Shown in pieces: positions 20,410-28,935 of a stretch of 64,000 nucleotides of DNA. The notes under the pieces were generated by a model. That model had not been told where the DNA came from and did not search any database. It was given only the letters and a program-made list of their open reading frames with translations. A program made the position numbers and the translations under genes. The DNA is from Halomonas sp. M4R1S46 (GTDB taxonomy: Bacteria > Pseudomonadota > Gammaproteobacteria > Pseudomonadales > Halomonadaceae). Position 1 is the first letter of the stretch. Each line of letters starts with the position of its first letter. The DNA lies in NCBI RefSeq assembly GCF_025725685.1, contig NZ_CP107008.1, positions 1,550,001 to 1,614,000 of the forward strand. The letters are read 5' to 3'.

Positions 20410-20751
20410 GCCGGCTCCTCGTCGGGTATCGGCACGTCGCGCCCCAGGCGCCCGGTGAGCCGGGCCGTGGCGCAAGGCGATTGACTCTCAAGCTAGGTGA
20501 GCCAGCCGGAAGCGACAAGGCGGCAGGGCGCCGCCACGCCAGGCGAGCCTGACGACATGGGCCGCCTTGATGATGTTGGCTGCTGGGGTAGGGGAGCGCA
20601 TCCTGGCTGGCGTCTCACTCAGCCCCGACGATACTGAAACGGTAGGGTTGCGGCAGAGGGGGGCAGCGTGTCGGCCCTGGTTCGTCGGCCTGCCTCCGGC
20701 CATGGGTCGGACGATGCCGCTATCGAGCAGTACTCACCAAGGGGCAAGGCC
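20410..20751. other. Intergenic region between paoA-like gene and phaC
   Basis: Divergent promoter region for the molybdenum hydroxylase operon (minus) and phaC (plus). Small open frames here have no ribosome sites or recognisable motifs. No operator or terminator could be identified with confidence. Confidence 0.4.
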
Positions 20752-22611
20752 ATGAGTGACCAGAAACCGTCGTCAGCGAAACCTGGCGATCAGGCGATAC
20801 CACCCCAAGAGACGCCATCCGACGAACTGGCACAGCGCTATGCCGAGGCCCTCGAGCGATTGTCGGCAGGATCGTCCCGGGCCTGGCAGGGCTGGCTCGA
20901 GCGCCAGGCACGCGGGGACTTCTTCACCCTGCCCGACCCGGCGGTCGCGGCCAAGGCGCTTACCCGCCTCAGCCAGCAGTTCCTGCTCCATCCGCAACGC
21001 GCCCTGGAGGTCCAGCAGCAGTTGTGGCAGGGCTATACGACACTCTGGCAGATCACCGCGCGGCGCCTGTCTGGCGAGGCGCCATCACCGGCCGCCGCGC
21101 CCGACCCGCGGGACCGGCGCTTCAAGGGCAAGGGGTGGGAGGAGAACCTCTTCTTCGACGCGCTCCGCCAGGCCTACCAACTGACCGCCGAGCAGTGGTT
21201 GAAGGGGGTGCATGAGGTCACCGAGGAACTGGATCACGACGAGCGGGTGAAGGTCGAGTTCTATGCCCATCAACTGATGGACGCCCTCGCTCCCAGCAAC
21301 TATGCCATCACCAACCCGGAGGTGATCGAGGCCACGGTGCGCACCGGCGGCGCCAACCTGCTGCAGGGCCTGGCCAACCTGATGGAGGACCTGGCCCGGG
21401 GCGAGGGCTTGTTGCGCATCAAGCAGAGCGATTCGGCCGAGCTGGAGCTGGGCAAGAACCTTGCGGTGACCCCGGGCAAGGTCATCTACCAGAATCAGCT
21501 GATGCAGCTCATCCAATATGCACCGACCACCGAGGAGGTCGACCGCCGGCCGCTGCTGATCGTCCCGCCCTGGATCAACAAGTTCTACATCCTGGACCTG
21601 ACCCCGCAGCGCTCCTTCATCCGCTGGGCCGTGGAGCAGGGGATAACCGTCTTCGTGATTTCCTGGGTCAACCCGGATGAACGCTATGCCGAGGTGGCCT
21701 TCGACGACTACCTCACCCAGGGCACCCTCAAGGCCATGGACGTGGTGGCGGAAGTCACCGGCGAGGAGACGCTCAACACCATCGGCTACTGCATCGGCGG
21801 CACCCTGCTGGCCAGCACCCTGGCGCATCAGGCCGCTCGAGGCGATGAGCGGGTGCACAGTGCCACCTTCTTCACCACCCTGCTCGACTTCAGCGAGGTG
21901 GGGCCGCTGGAGGTGTTCATCGACGAGGAGCAGGTCCGCTATATGGAGCAGCACATGGCGCAGCGCGGCTATCTGGAGGGCACGCACCTGGCCAACGCCT
22001 TCAACCTGCTGCAGTCCGCCGACCTGATCTGGGGATTCGTGATCAACAACTACCTGCTCGGCCGCACCCCCCAGGCCTTCGACCTGCTCTACTGGAATTC
22101 GGATTCCACCCGCATGCCACGGCGCATGCAGAGCTATTACCTGCGCAACATGTACCTGGAAAACCGCCTGGCCGAACCGGGGGGGATCTCCCTGGCGGGG
22201 CAAGCCATCGACCTGAGCCAGGTGCGCATCCCGGCGTTCTTCGTGGCGACCGAGAAGGATCACATCGCCCCCTGGCAGTCCAGTTACCGCGGTGCGTACC
22301 TGCTGGGCAAGCGCCCCCGTTTCCTGCTCGGCGGGTCCGGGCATATCGCCGGGGTCATCAACCCGGCCGGCTCCTCGAAGTACGGCTACTGGAGCTATGG
22401 ACGCCTGCCGCGCGATCCCGAGCGCTGGCTGGCCTCGGCCACCCACCACCCGGGTTCCTGGTGGCCGGAATGGCGCAGCTGGCTCAAGCGCCACGCCGGC
22501 GACCAGGTGGCCGCCCGGGATCCCGGCAGCCGCCGCTTCCCGCCCCTCGAGGAGGCACCGGGGTCCTATGTCCGAGTGCGGGTCGACGACGCGAGTACGT
22601 CCGGCGGGTGA
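20752..22611 (+). CDS. phaC: Class I poly(3-hydroxyalkanoate) synthase
   Basis: 619 residues. Polymerises (R)-3-hydroxyacyl-CoA into PHA storage granules in the cytoplasm. The lipase-like box TIGYCIGGTLLAST holds the nucleophile Cys347; Asp503 lies in FVATEKDHIAPW and His531 in GGSGHIAGVINP, completing the triad. The N-terminal PhaC_N region (about 60-240) contains WEENLFFDALRQAYQLTAEQ and the interface sequence PSNYAITNPEV. Start at 20752 behind AAGGGGCAAGGCC. No phaB or phaP is adjacent. Slightly longer than the ~590 aa usual in class I, with an acidic tail. Confidence 0.95.
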   Translation: MSDQKPSSAKPGDQAIPPQETPSDELAQRYAEALERLSAGSSRAWQGWLERQARGDFFTLPDPAVAAKALTRLSQQFLLHPQRALEVQQQLWQGYTTLWQITARRLSGEAPSPAAAPDPRDRRFKGKGWEENLFFDALRQAYQLTAEQWLKGVHEVTEELDHDERVKVEFYAHQLMDALAPSNYAITNPEVIEATVRTGGANLLQGLANLMEDLARGEGLLRIKQSDSAELELGKNLAVTPGKVIYQNQLMQLIQYAPTTEEVDRRPLLIVPPWINKFYILDLTPQRSFIRWAVEQGITVFVISWVNPDERYAEVAFDDYLTQGTLKAMDVVAEVTGEETLNTIGYCIGGTLLASTLAHQAARGDERVHSATFFTTLLDFSEVGPLEVFIDEEQVRYMEQHMAQRGYLEGTHLANAFNLLQSADLIWGFVINNYLLGRTPQAFDLLYWNSDSTRMPRRMQSYYLRNMYLENRLAEPGGISLAGQAIDLSQVRIPAFFVATEKDHIAPWQSSYRGAYLLGKRPRFLLGGSGHIAGVINPAGSSKYGYWSYGRLPRDPERWLASATHHPGSWWPEWRSWLKRHAGDQVAARDPGSRRFPPLEEAPGSYVRVRVDDASTSGG

Positions 22612-22625
22612 GGGCCCAGTGGCGT

Positions 22626-22647
22626 GAGGCGGGCGCGAAGCCGCCTC
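22626..22647 (+). terminator. Hairpin downstream of phaC
   Basis: 7-bp GC-rich stem GAGGCGG / CCGCCTC with an 8-nt loop, 15 bases after the phaC stop. No T-run, so a weak candidate. The rest of 22648-22908 shows no recognisable gene. Confidence 0.35.
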
Positions 22648-22908
22648 GATGCCACCGGCATCCAGCCCGCATTCAGCAAGCAGCTCGTTGACCGCACCGC
22701 CCGGCCGCCACGTTTTCTGATCTTGTCCAGGAGCCGTGGACACCCCGTTCAGGCAGCACACTGAGATAAGCCCTTCACCGGCAGGTGCTCGCGCCACAGA
22801 GAGTCTGAAGCCCCTCACCTGGCCAGCCATCGCCAGGTGGCAAGCCAGTACGTCAGGAGCGAATGATCGCGTGGTATAGCACGGGAGCAATCGAGGAGGA
22901 AGCAACCG

Positions 22909-23115
22909 CTAACCTGCAACCATCACTTGGATGGGGCTGCCCCAGCCATTCCATCCTGTGCCGCCTAAAGTTCCCCACTCGGCAAAAAACGGACCTTCAG
23001 CAAGGTCGGATGTAACGACAAAGTTCAGCAGCGGGGTCGGTTGCAGCCCCTTCATACCTCGGAAAGCCGTAATGCCGGCCCCATCTGCTGCAACGACTGG
23101 TTCGGCAGCCTGCCC
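22909..23115 (-). pseudogene. Unrecognised C-terminal protein fragment without a start
   Basis: An open frame of 68 codons that follows a TAA and contains no good start. It reads GQAAEPVVAADGAGITAFRG, then TPLLNFVVTSDLAEGPFFAE, WGTLGGTGWNGWG, ending PIQVMVAG. The composition (alternating hydrophobic strands, Gly/Trp-rich) looks like real secreted or beta-rich protein rather than random sequence. I do not recognise the family. It lies at the left edge of the AT-richer island and is best read as the tail of a truncated gene. Confidence 0.35.
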
Positions 23116-23147
23116 TTAATCGTCCCCGGACGGGCATTCAATCACCG

Positions 23148-23309
23148 TTATAAACGGCCCATCAGGAAAAGAATCAGGAGGACGATCAGGATTAGCCCGA
23201 CTATGCCGCCGCCCCCGGCGAGAACGTTGTTGCCGCTGCGGTAACCGTAGCCGCCACCCAGCAGAGCGACAGCCAAGATCACGATAATGATCAGTACGAT
23301 AGGATCCAT
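23148..23309 (-). CDS. Small two-helix hydrophobic protein (DUF3309-like)
   Basis: 53 residues. Starts MDPIVLIIIVILAVALLGGG, then YGYRSGNNVLAGGGGIV and a second hydrophobic run GLILIVLLILFLMGRL. GAGGA lies 8 nt before the ATG. Two transmembrane helices separated by a short polar, Gly-rich loop, like the short DUF3309-type membrane peptides common in proteobacteria. No function known. It was found by reading the strand directly because it is very short. Confidence 0.6.
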   Translation of the reverse strand: MDPIVLIIIVILAVALLGGGYGYRSGNNVLAGGGGIVGLILIVLLILFLMGRL

Positions 23310-23559
23310 TGTTTAATCCTCGCTAATAAAGACGAACACCCGGCCTCCCTTGCCGTCTTTCAAGGCGCTCCTTCGATGCAAAGGCTGTCCCGATAAGACC
23401 CAATTTCTCGGGATATCGGACGGGCCCCAAGTGGCCCCGGTACCTTGGCCGAATACCCTGCCGAGGTAACGGGCTGGTGAGAAGAGCACTTACGCCTGCC
23501 ATTCGCCCTGGGACATCTGGCCGGCGGTCGCCCTGCCCCACAACCACGCGCCTTTCGTG

Positions 23560-23626
23560 TCGCCTAAACGGGGAAGCTAAGCGGCGGCTGCAAAGCCGAC
23601 GCCCGCTTGAGCGACGTGTTAGGCGA
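23560..23626 (-). repeat. Integron attC-like recombination site
   Basis: Imperfect palindrome with the four-box layout of an attC site. Outer boxes TCGCCTAA / TTAGGCGA contain GCCTAAC and GTTAGGC core-like sequences. Inner boxes on the plus strand are CTAAGCGG and CCGCTTGAG, which pair except for one extra G, the single extrahelical base typical of attC. Read on the minus strand the order is GCCTAAC, CTCAAGCGG, CCGCTTAG, GTTTAGGC, with the extra base in the second box as in canonical sites. It sits 62 bp beyond the stop of the minus-strand DUF2141 gene. No integrase is visible. Confidence 0.6.
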
Positions 23627-23687
23627 TGCAAACTCTGAATGGGCGTGCTGGATTGAAAGAACTCTTCGGTGTCCATGAGAAGATCGC

Positions 23688-24206
23688 TCAGTAATTCAAG
23701 CTGATCGTCAGATCTAGGTTTCGCCCACCGTATGGAAAGCTGGCGGCGTCGAATGAAGGTGCACTCATCCTGGCTGTTACGTCGTTTGAAAAACCGTAGC
23801 CTTCCGTGGGGACCCCCAGCCAGTTGGCGTCAAGCTTGCCGTCCATGTTTTCATCATGAATGACGGCCAACGCATACGTCCCCGGCGGGATGTCTAAAAA
23901 GTCGCAACGCGCCTGCGTATCCCGAATCTTTATTACCATGATATTGGTTGCGGAGTGAAGAAATTCAGTAGGGAAACCCACTGGCGACTCGAAAAGCGCG
24001 CAAGCTACGGCTCCAGTGCTGTTTTTTATGTCCAGAATCTTTACGTGAATTCCCGGGCATGGTGATTGGGCCAGGACAATGGCGGGAAGGTTCGCAAATA
24101 CCAGTACTGCGCACAATGCTACACAGCGAACGCTCATGGGGACCCGCGTCACCAGACGCCTGACCGAGGAGGCCAAGGCGGACTCTCGATGAGTTGACTC
24201 ACTCAT
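23688..24206 (-). CDS. Exported DUF2141 protein, possible gene-cassette gene
   Basis: 172 residues from the ATG at 24206 (AGGAGGG upstream). After a basic N-region, a hydrophobic segment VALCAVLVFANLPAIVLAQS is the signal peptide. The mature part shows VKILDIKNSTGAVACALFES, DIPPGTYALAVIHDENMDGK and NWLGVPTEGYGFSNDV, the conserved DUF2141 pattern (PGxYAxxxxHDxNxxGxxDxxxxGxPxEGYGFS). Function is unknown; a single periplasmic beta-sandwich is expected. An attC-like site lies just downstream, and base composition is lower in GC than the flanking core genes, suggesting acquisition. Confidence 0.85.
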   Translation of the reverse strand: MSESTHRESALASSVRRLVTRVPMSVRCVALCAVLVFANLPAIVLAQSPCPGIHVKILDIKNSTGAVACALFESPVGFPTEFLHSATNIMVIKIRDTQARCDFLDIPPGTYALAVIHDENMDGKLDANWLGVPTEGYGFSNDVTARMSAPSFDAASFPYGGRNLDLTISLNY

Positions 24207-24392
24207 GATTTCCCTCCTGGCTCCGCTCTGCGTAGCCTGGTTGAATCCCCCCACTAGACGCCTGACGCCATGGGAGGATGGATGGGGGCCTCCCCGATGT
24301 CCCGAAAAATGGGCCAGATGGGATCTGTCCCGAATGGCATTCGGGCCTGTCCCCGGTTTGCCCCGGGTGAACGCACCGGCAGCATCTTGCTG

Positions 24393-24475
24393 GAACGTCC
24401 GCCTTGGTCGTTAACTGCCACACCAGTTCAATCAGCATAGCCTGAAGTTCGGCATCCAGCCAGGAGCGGACGTTC
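24393..24475. repeat. Inverted-repeat-bounded segment sharing sequence with 25461-25530
   Basis: Perfect 10-bp inverted arms GAACGTCCGC (24393-24402) and GCGGACGTTC (24466-24475) enclose about 63 bp. The interior is about 70% identical by eye to 25461-25530, including AGCCTGAAGT-CGGCATCC. In the minus frame it reads WLDAELQAMLIELVWQL versus WPDAGLQATLQEVVRQL in the second copy. It could be a degenerate gene tail or a mobile cassette end. The rest of 24255-24615 has no gene. Confidence 0.4.
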
Positions 24476-24615
24476 GGCAAAAGATGATATGATGATGTGT
24501 TAACCGGGGCGAGGCACGAGCGTCCGGTGACCGTAAGTATAGGGAACACATTCAATGGACTGGTCAGGTGTTATGTCGATGTTCTGATAAGAAATTAATG
24601 TTTGGGTGTCCAGCA

Positions 24616-25095
24616 TCATGGGATTTTGTTGTGTATCAAGCGAGTCAAGAAGGGCACTACATACAGTACCACCCAAGCCAGAGCCGTACACAACACCGCA
24701 GTCTGCTCGCGCCCCAGACCAACGGCTATCCCTATGGCTGCCGTGAACCAAATACCAGCCGCCGTGGTAAGTCCTGTAGCACCTTGGTCATCCTTACCGG
24801 TGATGATCGTTCCGGCACATAGAAAGCCGATGCCGGCAATCACCCCCTGAATGACTCGACTCATCTCCGAATCCGAGATACCCGCTTGCTGCGGGATAAA
24901 TATAAACAGAGCAGCCCCCATGCAAACCAACATATGGGTGCGTATTCCAGCGGACTTGCCACGCTGTTCTCGTTCGAGACCAAGCAGGCCACCCAGAAGG
25001 GCAGCGAACAGCAATCGAATCACAACAACGACGAACTCACTCAAATCGTTAAAGTTAGAGAACTCAGACATGATGGTATTGCCGACAAGCTCCAT
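24616..25095 (-). CDS. MgtC/SapB family inner-membrane protein
   Basis: About 159 residues from the ATG at 25095; an upstream ATG at 25134 (N-terminus MSHKHKNHRGKK, with AGGG) is also plausible. MgtC signature: RLLFAALLGGLLGLEREQRG, then AGIRTHMLVCMGAALFIF, VIQGVIAGIGFLCAGTII and GLTTAAGIWFTAAIGIAVGL. Four to five membrane helices. MgtC proteins help adaptation to low Mg2+ and phosphate balance in pathogens; this short form lacks the C-terminal ACT-like domain, as SapB-type members do. Low GC for this genome; lies inside the island. Confidence 0.85.
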   Translation of the reverse strand: MELVGNTIMSEFSNFNDLSEFVVVVIRLLFAALLGGLLGLEREQRGKSAGIRTHMLVCMGAALFIFIPQQAGISDSEMSRVIQGVIAGIGFLCAGTIITGKDDQGATGLTTAAGIWFTAAIGIAVGLGREQTAVLCTALAWVVLYVVPFLTRLIHNKIP

Positions 25096-25146
25096 CGCTT
25101 TTTTCCCCCTGTGGTTTTTATGCTTGTGGCTCATGTTTCGCCCTGA

Positions 25147-25162
25147 AACAAGACTTCTTGTT
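25147..25162. promoter_or_regulatory. Short palindrome upstream of the mgtC-like gene
   Basis: AACAAGACTTCTTGTT is a perfect 7-bp inverted repeat around CT, a few bases upstream of the alternative start of the mgtC-like gene. Size and position suit a repressor operator; no specific regulator can be named. Confidence 0.25.
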
Positions 25163-25460
25163 ATTTGTGAATGGCAGGACATTAGTAGTGTCAGGTGAAA
25201 GAATGATAAGTCTAATGTGATCTTTGGGAGCAGTCGTCGGGGTTAAGTTGATAATGCTTTGGTCTAGGGGTCGAATGGATGGTACATGAAGCGCTTGTTT
25301 GTCTCCTAAGAGTTGTCAGGCGTCCCATCTTTGATTGGGTGAGCGTTTCTGTGCATTATTCGGTTTATACCGTGTGTCATTCACGACCAACCAGATGGAG
25401 TCAGAAGAAATTCATCATAGCCCTTGTGCATGATGCCGACGGCATTTTCCAAGAACTCCC

Positions 25461-25530
25461 TTTGGGTCATCAGCTGCCGCACCACCTCCTGCAGCGTAGC
25501 CTGAAGTCCGGCATCCGGCCAGAAGCAAAC
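25461..25530. repeat. Second, diverged copy of the 24404-24470 segment
   Basis: About 70% identical by eye to the first copy. On the minus strand it belongs to a longer open frame (25381-25653) whose tail reads WPDAGLQATLQEVVRQL, then MTQREFLENAVGIMHKGYDE and FLLTPSGWS. That tail looks protein-like, but the frame has no credible start and runs into the antiporter 3' end. Best read as a decayed gene. The remainder of 25163-25460 shows nothing recognisable. Confidence 0.35.
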
Positions 25531-25552
25531 GAGTAGAAACTTGGGTGAAACG

Positions 25553-25628
25553 CCGACAACACGCTCAGCTTTGTAGTGGACGCGAAGCCACAACGGACAA
25601 GCCGTCGCTGTGCTTGGCCTGGTTAGGC
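25553..25628 (-). repeat. Candidate second attC-like site, downstream of the antiporter gene
   Basis: On the minus strand GCCTAAC begins 18 bp after the antiporter stop, followed by a long imperfect hairpin (AAGCACAGCGACGGCTTGTC ... ACAAAGCTGAGCG with a GGCTTCGCGTCC tip) and ending in GTGTTGTCGG. Layout and orientation resemble longer attC sites and match the site after the DUF2141 gene, but the terminal core departs from GTTRRRY. Less certain than the first site. Confidence 0.4.
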
Positions 25629-25645
25629 CTTTTCTAGGCCGGGCC

Positions 25646-26608
25646 TTACACACCGAACACAGTAAAACTCAGACTCACATACACTCCGTAGCCGAGCAGG
25701 AGTAATCCGCCCTCGAGTCGGCTAAGCCGACTGCCTGTATAAAGAAATAACAATAGTATCAGAGAGGTGCCCAGCATGATCCACTGGTCAAACTTAATGA
25801 TTCGCTCATGAACTGGAAGCGGCTGTAGCAGCGCGGAAACTCCGAGTATTCCCAGAAGATTGAAAATATTACTGCCCAGGACGTTCCCAATGGCGACATC
25901 GGCATGCCGCCTGAATGCTGCGATTACCGAGATGGAAAGCTCCGGAAGAGACGTGCCAACCGCTACAAGGGTGAGACCTATGACAGCCTCTGAAACTCCA
26001 AGCGTCTCAGCGATTCCCACGGCTCCCATTAACAGTACTTGGGAACCAGCGATCAACAGCACCAAACCCGACACAATCGCCATGATTATCCACAGTACTG
26101 TTCTTGGCAAGGAGGTCAGTTCTTGCCCTTCCGCTCTGTGCAATTGCGCAGAAGGTGCTTCCCCTGAGCGCTCGGTCCAATAAGCCCAGATCAGATAAAC
26201 CAGTAGCGCCAGAAGGAACATGGCAGCGTCAGACCTTACCAAGGCATCCCCACCGACAAGAATGAGAAACAGGATGCTTGCGGCCACAACCGTGACACCA
26301 TCACGGCGTAGTACGAGCGGCTTAACGGCGAGGGGCGTTATCAACGTGCATATCCCCAGAATCAGCAGGATGTTGCCGATATTGCTCCCGACGACGTTCC
26401 CGATTGCCATGTCAGGCCGCTCATTCAGAGCTGCGTCGATCGATACGACCAGCTCCGGAGCAGAAGTACCAAACCCCACAATCAACAAGCCACTGAGCAA
26501 AGGTGAAACGCTCATTCGATTCGCAGCGGCCAAGGCTCCCCTGATCAGAGCCTCCCCGCCACTCGTCAAAAGCAACACCCCGATAGCGACGAAAAGCACA
26601 TTCAACAT
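25646..26608 (-). CDS. Calcium/sodium antiporter of the CaCA family (YrbG type)
   Basis: 320 residues with the two inverted alpha-repeats of the cation/calcium exchanger fold. Repeat 1: GFGTSAPELVVSIDAAL then AIGNVVGSNIGNILLILG (about residues 46-87). Repeat 2: AVGTSLPELSISVIAAF then AIGNVLGSNIFNLLGILG (about 215-260). The conserved Glu in GTSxPEL binds the ion. Around ten helices in the inner membrane; exchanges Ca2+ (or another cation) for Na+ or H+. It lies in the AT-richer island, with a GTTAGGC core upstream (26664-26670, minus strand) and an attC-like hairpin downstream, so it may have arrived as a cassette. Confidence 0.9.
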   Translation of the reverse strand: MLNVLFVAIGVLLLTSGGEALIRGALAAANRMSVSPLLSGLLIVGFGTSAPELVVSIDAALNERPDMAIGNVVGSNIGNILLILGICTLITPLAVKPLVLRRDGVTVVAASILFLILVGGDALVRSDAAMFLLALLVYLIWAYWTERSGEAPSAQLHRAEGQELTSLPRTVLWIIMAIVSGLVLLIAGSQVLLMGAVGIAETLGVSEAVIGLTLVAVGTSLPELSISVIAAFRRHADVAIGNVLGSNIFNLLGILGVSALLQPLPVHERIIKFDQWIMLGTSLILLLFLYTGSRLSRLEGGLLLLGYGVYVSLSFTVFGV

Positions 26609-27084
26609 GGATTCGAGTTCCCGGTTCCGAACTTTAAAAGTGAAGACTGCATCAGTGTGGATTGCCTAACAGTGATTCGGCTGCGCATCTTATGACTGGA
26701 CGAATGTGCTAACGCGTTCATTGATGTTGTAGCGCACGTCGCTTATCCCCCTACCTCTTGAAACTCCTTTTTATTATTAATAATTTGGAAGCATGGCACC
26801 GATCATCATGCCAGCAGCATAAAAGGGTGAGCATGCAGGCTGCATTTGTCGGCAAGGCCGTAGATGGGTCGAATGTGGACCTTCCATCGTGCAGTAGTCC
26901 TGCTTATCCATGGCCGGAGTCTTCATTCTGGTGAAGGCCCCGAATTATCCTTGGCCCCACTATAGCGGTTGTTCGGTGTCGGCGAAGTGACGTCCTTCAA
27001 CGCAGTGGAGGGCAGCAGGGCGTGATCCCGTCGGTCCTCGCGAGAAGGGACGGGAATGGGACGCTGGCGCGGGGGTGTGCGGAT
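26609..27084. other. Gene-free right margin of the island
   Basis: AT-rich at 26690-26800 (ATTATTAATAAT), probably carrying the promoter of the minus-strand antiporter. GTTAGGC on the minus strand at 26664-26670 could be the leftover core of an attC site. No gene, RNA or clear repeat seen in the rest. Confidence 0.35.
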
Positions 27085-27708
27085 TCAGCCTTCGGCGCTG
27101 CGCCGGAAGTGAGCGTACAGGAAGGACTGGGGTTTGCCGTTCGGCGTGTGGTGCGTCTCGAGTTGGTGGCTCACCAACTCGAAATCGGGGCCGAGCTGAG
27201 CGGCCAGGGTGTCGGCATCGTAGCGGACCACGTCGAGGCCACTGCAGCGGGTGGGGCCTTCCGGCCCGAAGGTGGCGATCACCAGCTGCCCGCCGGGTGT
27301 CAGGCTGTTCCGCAGCTGGCGGACATAGGCGGCTCGTTGCTCGGGGGTGACCAGGAAGTGGAAGACCGCCCGATCATGCCAGAAACCGTAGCGTCGCGCC
27401 GGCAGGGCGTCCCGGGTGATGTCGGCCACCCGCCAGGTCACCCGTTCGGCGGCGTCGCCCAGGCGGCGCTTGGCCACCTCGAGCGCCTCGGGGGAGATGT
27501 CCAGGACGGTGAGGTCGCGATAGCCCCGGGCGAGCAGGTCGTCGACCAGGGTGGCCTCGCCGCCGCCCACGTCGATGATGGCCGTGTCCCGCTCCGGTGC
27601 CCCCGCCTCGATCAACCGTAGCGAGGCCGCCAGGTGCGGCTGGTACCAGCTGAGCTGGTCCGGGGCCTTGCTGCGGTAGATCGCGTCCCAATGGGGCTGA
27701 CTCGTCAC
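27085..27708 (-). CDS. Class I SAM-dependent methyltransferase
   Basis: 207 residues. The N-terminus HWDAIYRSKAPDQLSWYQPH is typical of a small family of thiopurine-type/trans-aconitate-like methyltransferases. Motif I: AIIDVGGGEATLVDDLLARG; motif II: LTVLDISPEALEVAKRRLG; post-motif: FWHDRAVFHFLVTPEQRAAY and LTPGGQLVIATFGPEGP. The Cys after GPEGPTRC is conserved in many relatives. Substrate unknown; detoxification of small thiol- or metalloid-type compounds is one possibility. Stands alone. Confidence 0.82.
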   Translation of the reverse strand: MTSQPHWDAIYRSKAPDQLSWYQPHLAASLRLIEAGAPERDTAIIDVGGGEATLVDDLLARGYRDLTVLDISPEALEVAKRRLGDAAERVTWRVADITRDALPARRYGFWHDRAVFHFLVTPEQRAAYVRQLRNSLTPGGQLVIATFGPEGPTRCSGLDVVRYDADTLAAQLGPDFELVSHQLETHHTPNGKPQSFLYAHFRRSAEG

Positions 27709-27769
27709 CGGTATGCTCTCCCGAATCGATGGTATTGCCGAGGGCGGGCACCGGGCCCTGACGGTGCGC

Positions 27770-28834
27770 TCATGGACCAGGCGGGGCGTCCGCGGGCCTG
27801 GCCAGCGGCCGGAAGGTGTCGTCGAACACCGCCTCCAGGTCGAAGGTCGAGTGTTGGCCGATGGCCTCGAAGTGGTCGGCGAGCCAGCGGTCGGCCCAGG
27901 CGCGGCCGAGGTCGTGCAGGCGCGAGATGAACGACCATTCGGCGTTCATCTTGCTGGAGGCGCTGAGCTCCTCGATGTCGTGCTCGGCGTGGATCAGGTG
28001 CAGGCGCATCGCCCGGAATCGTTCGAGTTCCAGGGCCTCGGCCTCGATCAGCCGCTGCAGCAGCTGGATGCTGCGCAGTTCCTTGATCAGGCTCGAGTTG
28101 AAGGTGATCTCGTTGATGCGGTTGATGATCTCCCGGGCGCTGTCGGGCAGCTTGCGGCGCACCAGGGGGTTGACCTGGACGACCACCAGGTCGCTGCAGC
28201 CGCGGTCGTCGACCAAGGGGTAGAGCGCGGGGTTGCCGCTGTAACCGCCGTCCCAGTAGGCCTCGCCATCGATCTCCACGGCGGGATACAGATTGGGCAG
28301 GCAGGCCGAGGCCATGAGGGTGTCCACGGTCAGCTCGGGCTGGCGGAAGATCGTCGCCCGACCGGTGCGCACGTTGGTGGCGGTGACGAACACCTTGACC
28401 CTGTCGCAGGCGTTGACGCAGTCGAAATCGATGCACTTCTCGATCAGGTCGCGCAGCGGATTGATGCCCAGGGGGTTGAGCTGGGCCGGGGCGACCAGCC
28501 GGGTGAGGCCCTCGAAGAACAGGTAGCCCGGGGAGTGATCCAGGCTGTCGTCGCCCATCAGCCGGTCCCAGAAGGTGCGCTGCAGGGGCGAGAAGCGGGC
28601 CATCTCGCTCACCGAGCGCCAGAAGGCGAGCAACGCCTCCCGCGCGCCGTCGCGGCCGCCCTTGTAGAGCCCGTCGGCCAGGATCACGGCGTTCATGGCG
28701 CCGGCGCTGGTGCCGCTGATGGCATCGATCTCCAGTCGGTCGTCTTCCAGCAGGCGATCCAGTACGCCCCAGGTCAGGGCCCCGTGGGAGCCGCCGCCTT
28801 GTAGCGCCAGGTCGATGCGCTTCCTTTCCGTCAT
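27770..28834 (-). CDS. Patatin-like phospholipase/acyl hydrolase
   Basis: 354 residues from the ATG at 28834. Oxyanion loop LALQGGGSHGALTWGVLDRL (residues ~8-27), nucleophile elbow AISGTSAGAMNAVIL with the catalytic Ser, and the catalytic-Asp motif YWDGGYSGNPALYPL. The C-terminal half (HLIHAEHDIEELSASSKMNA) matches the DUF3734 tail found in a subgroup of bacterial patatins. No signal peptide, so cytoplasmic or membrane-associated. Likely hydrolyses acyl esters of phospholipids or PHA-related esters; the exact substrate is unknown. Confidence 0.88.
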   Translation of the reverse strand: MTERKRIDLALQGGGSHGALTWGVLDRLLEDDRLEIDAISGTSAGAMNAVILADGLYKGGRDGAREALLAFWRSVSEMARFSPLQRTFWDRLMGDDSLDHSPGYLFFEGLTRLVAPAQLNPLGINPLRDLIEKCIDFDCVNACDRVKVFVTATNVRTGRATIFRQPELTVDTLMASACLPNLYPAVEIDGEAYWDGGYSGNPALYPLVDDRGCSDLVVVQVNPLVRRKLPDSAREIINRINEITFNSSLIKELRSIQLLQRLIEAEALELERFRAMRLHLIHAEHDIEELSASSKMNAEWSFISRLHDLGRAWADRWLADHFEAIGQHSTFDLEAVFDDTFRPLARPADAPPGP

Positions 28835-28935
28835 GCCTGTCCCTCTTGCCAAGTGGGTTCCCGTGCCGGCCGCCCTGTTGCGGTGCAGTGTAGACGGCCC
28901 TGTCGCGGCTTGCCGGAGAGGGGCGCGAAGCGTCG

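Noticed and set aside
23323..23676. 117-codon minus-strand frame over the attC-like site
   Set aside because: Arg-rich, no ribosome site, and overlaps a palindromic recombination-like site.
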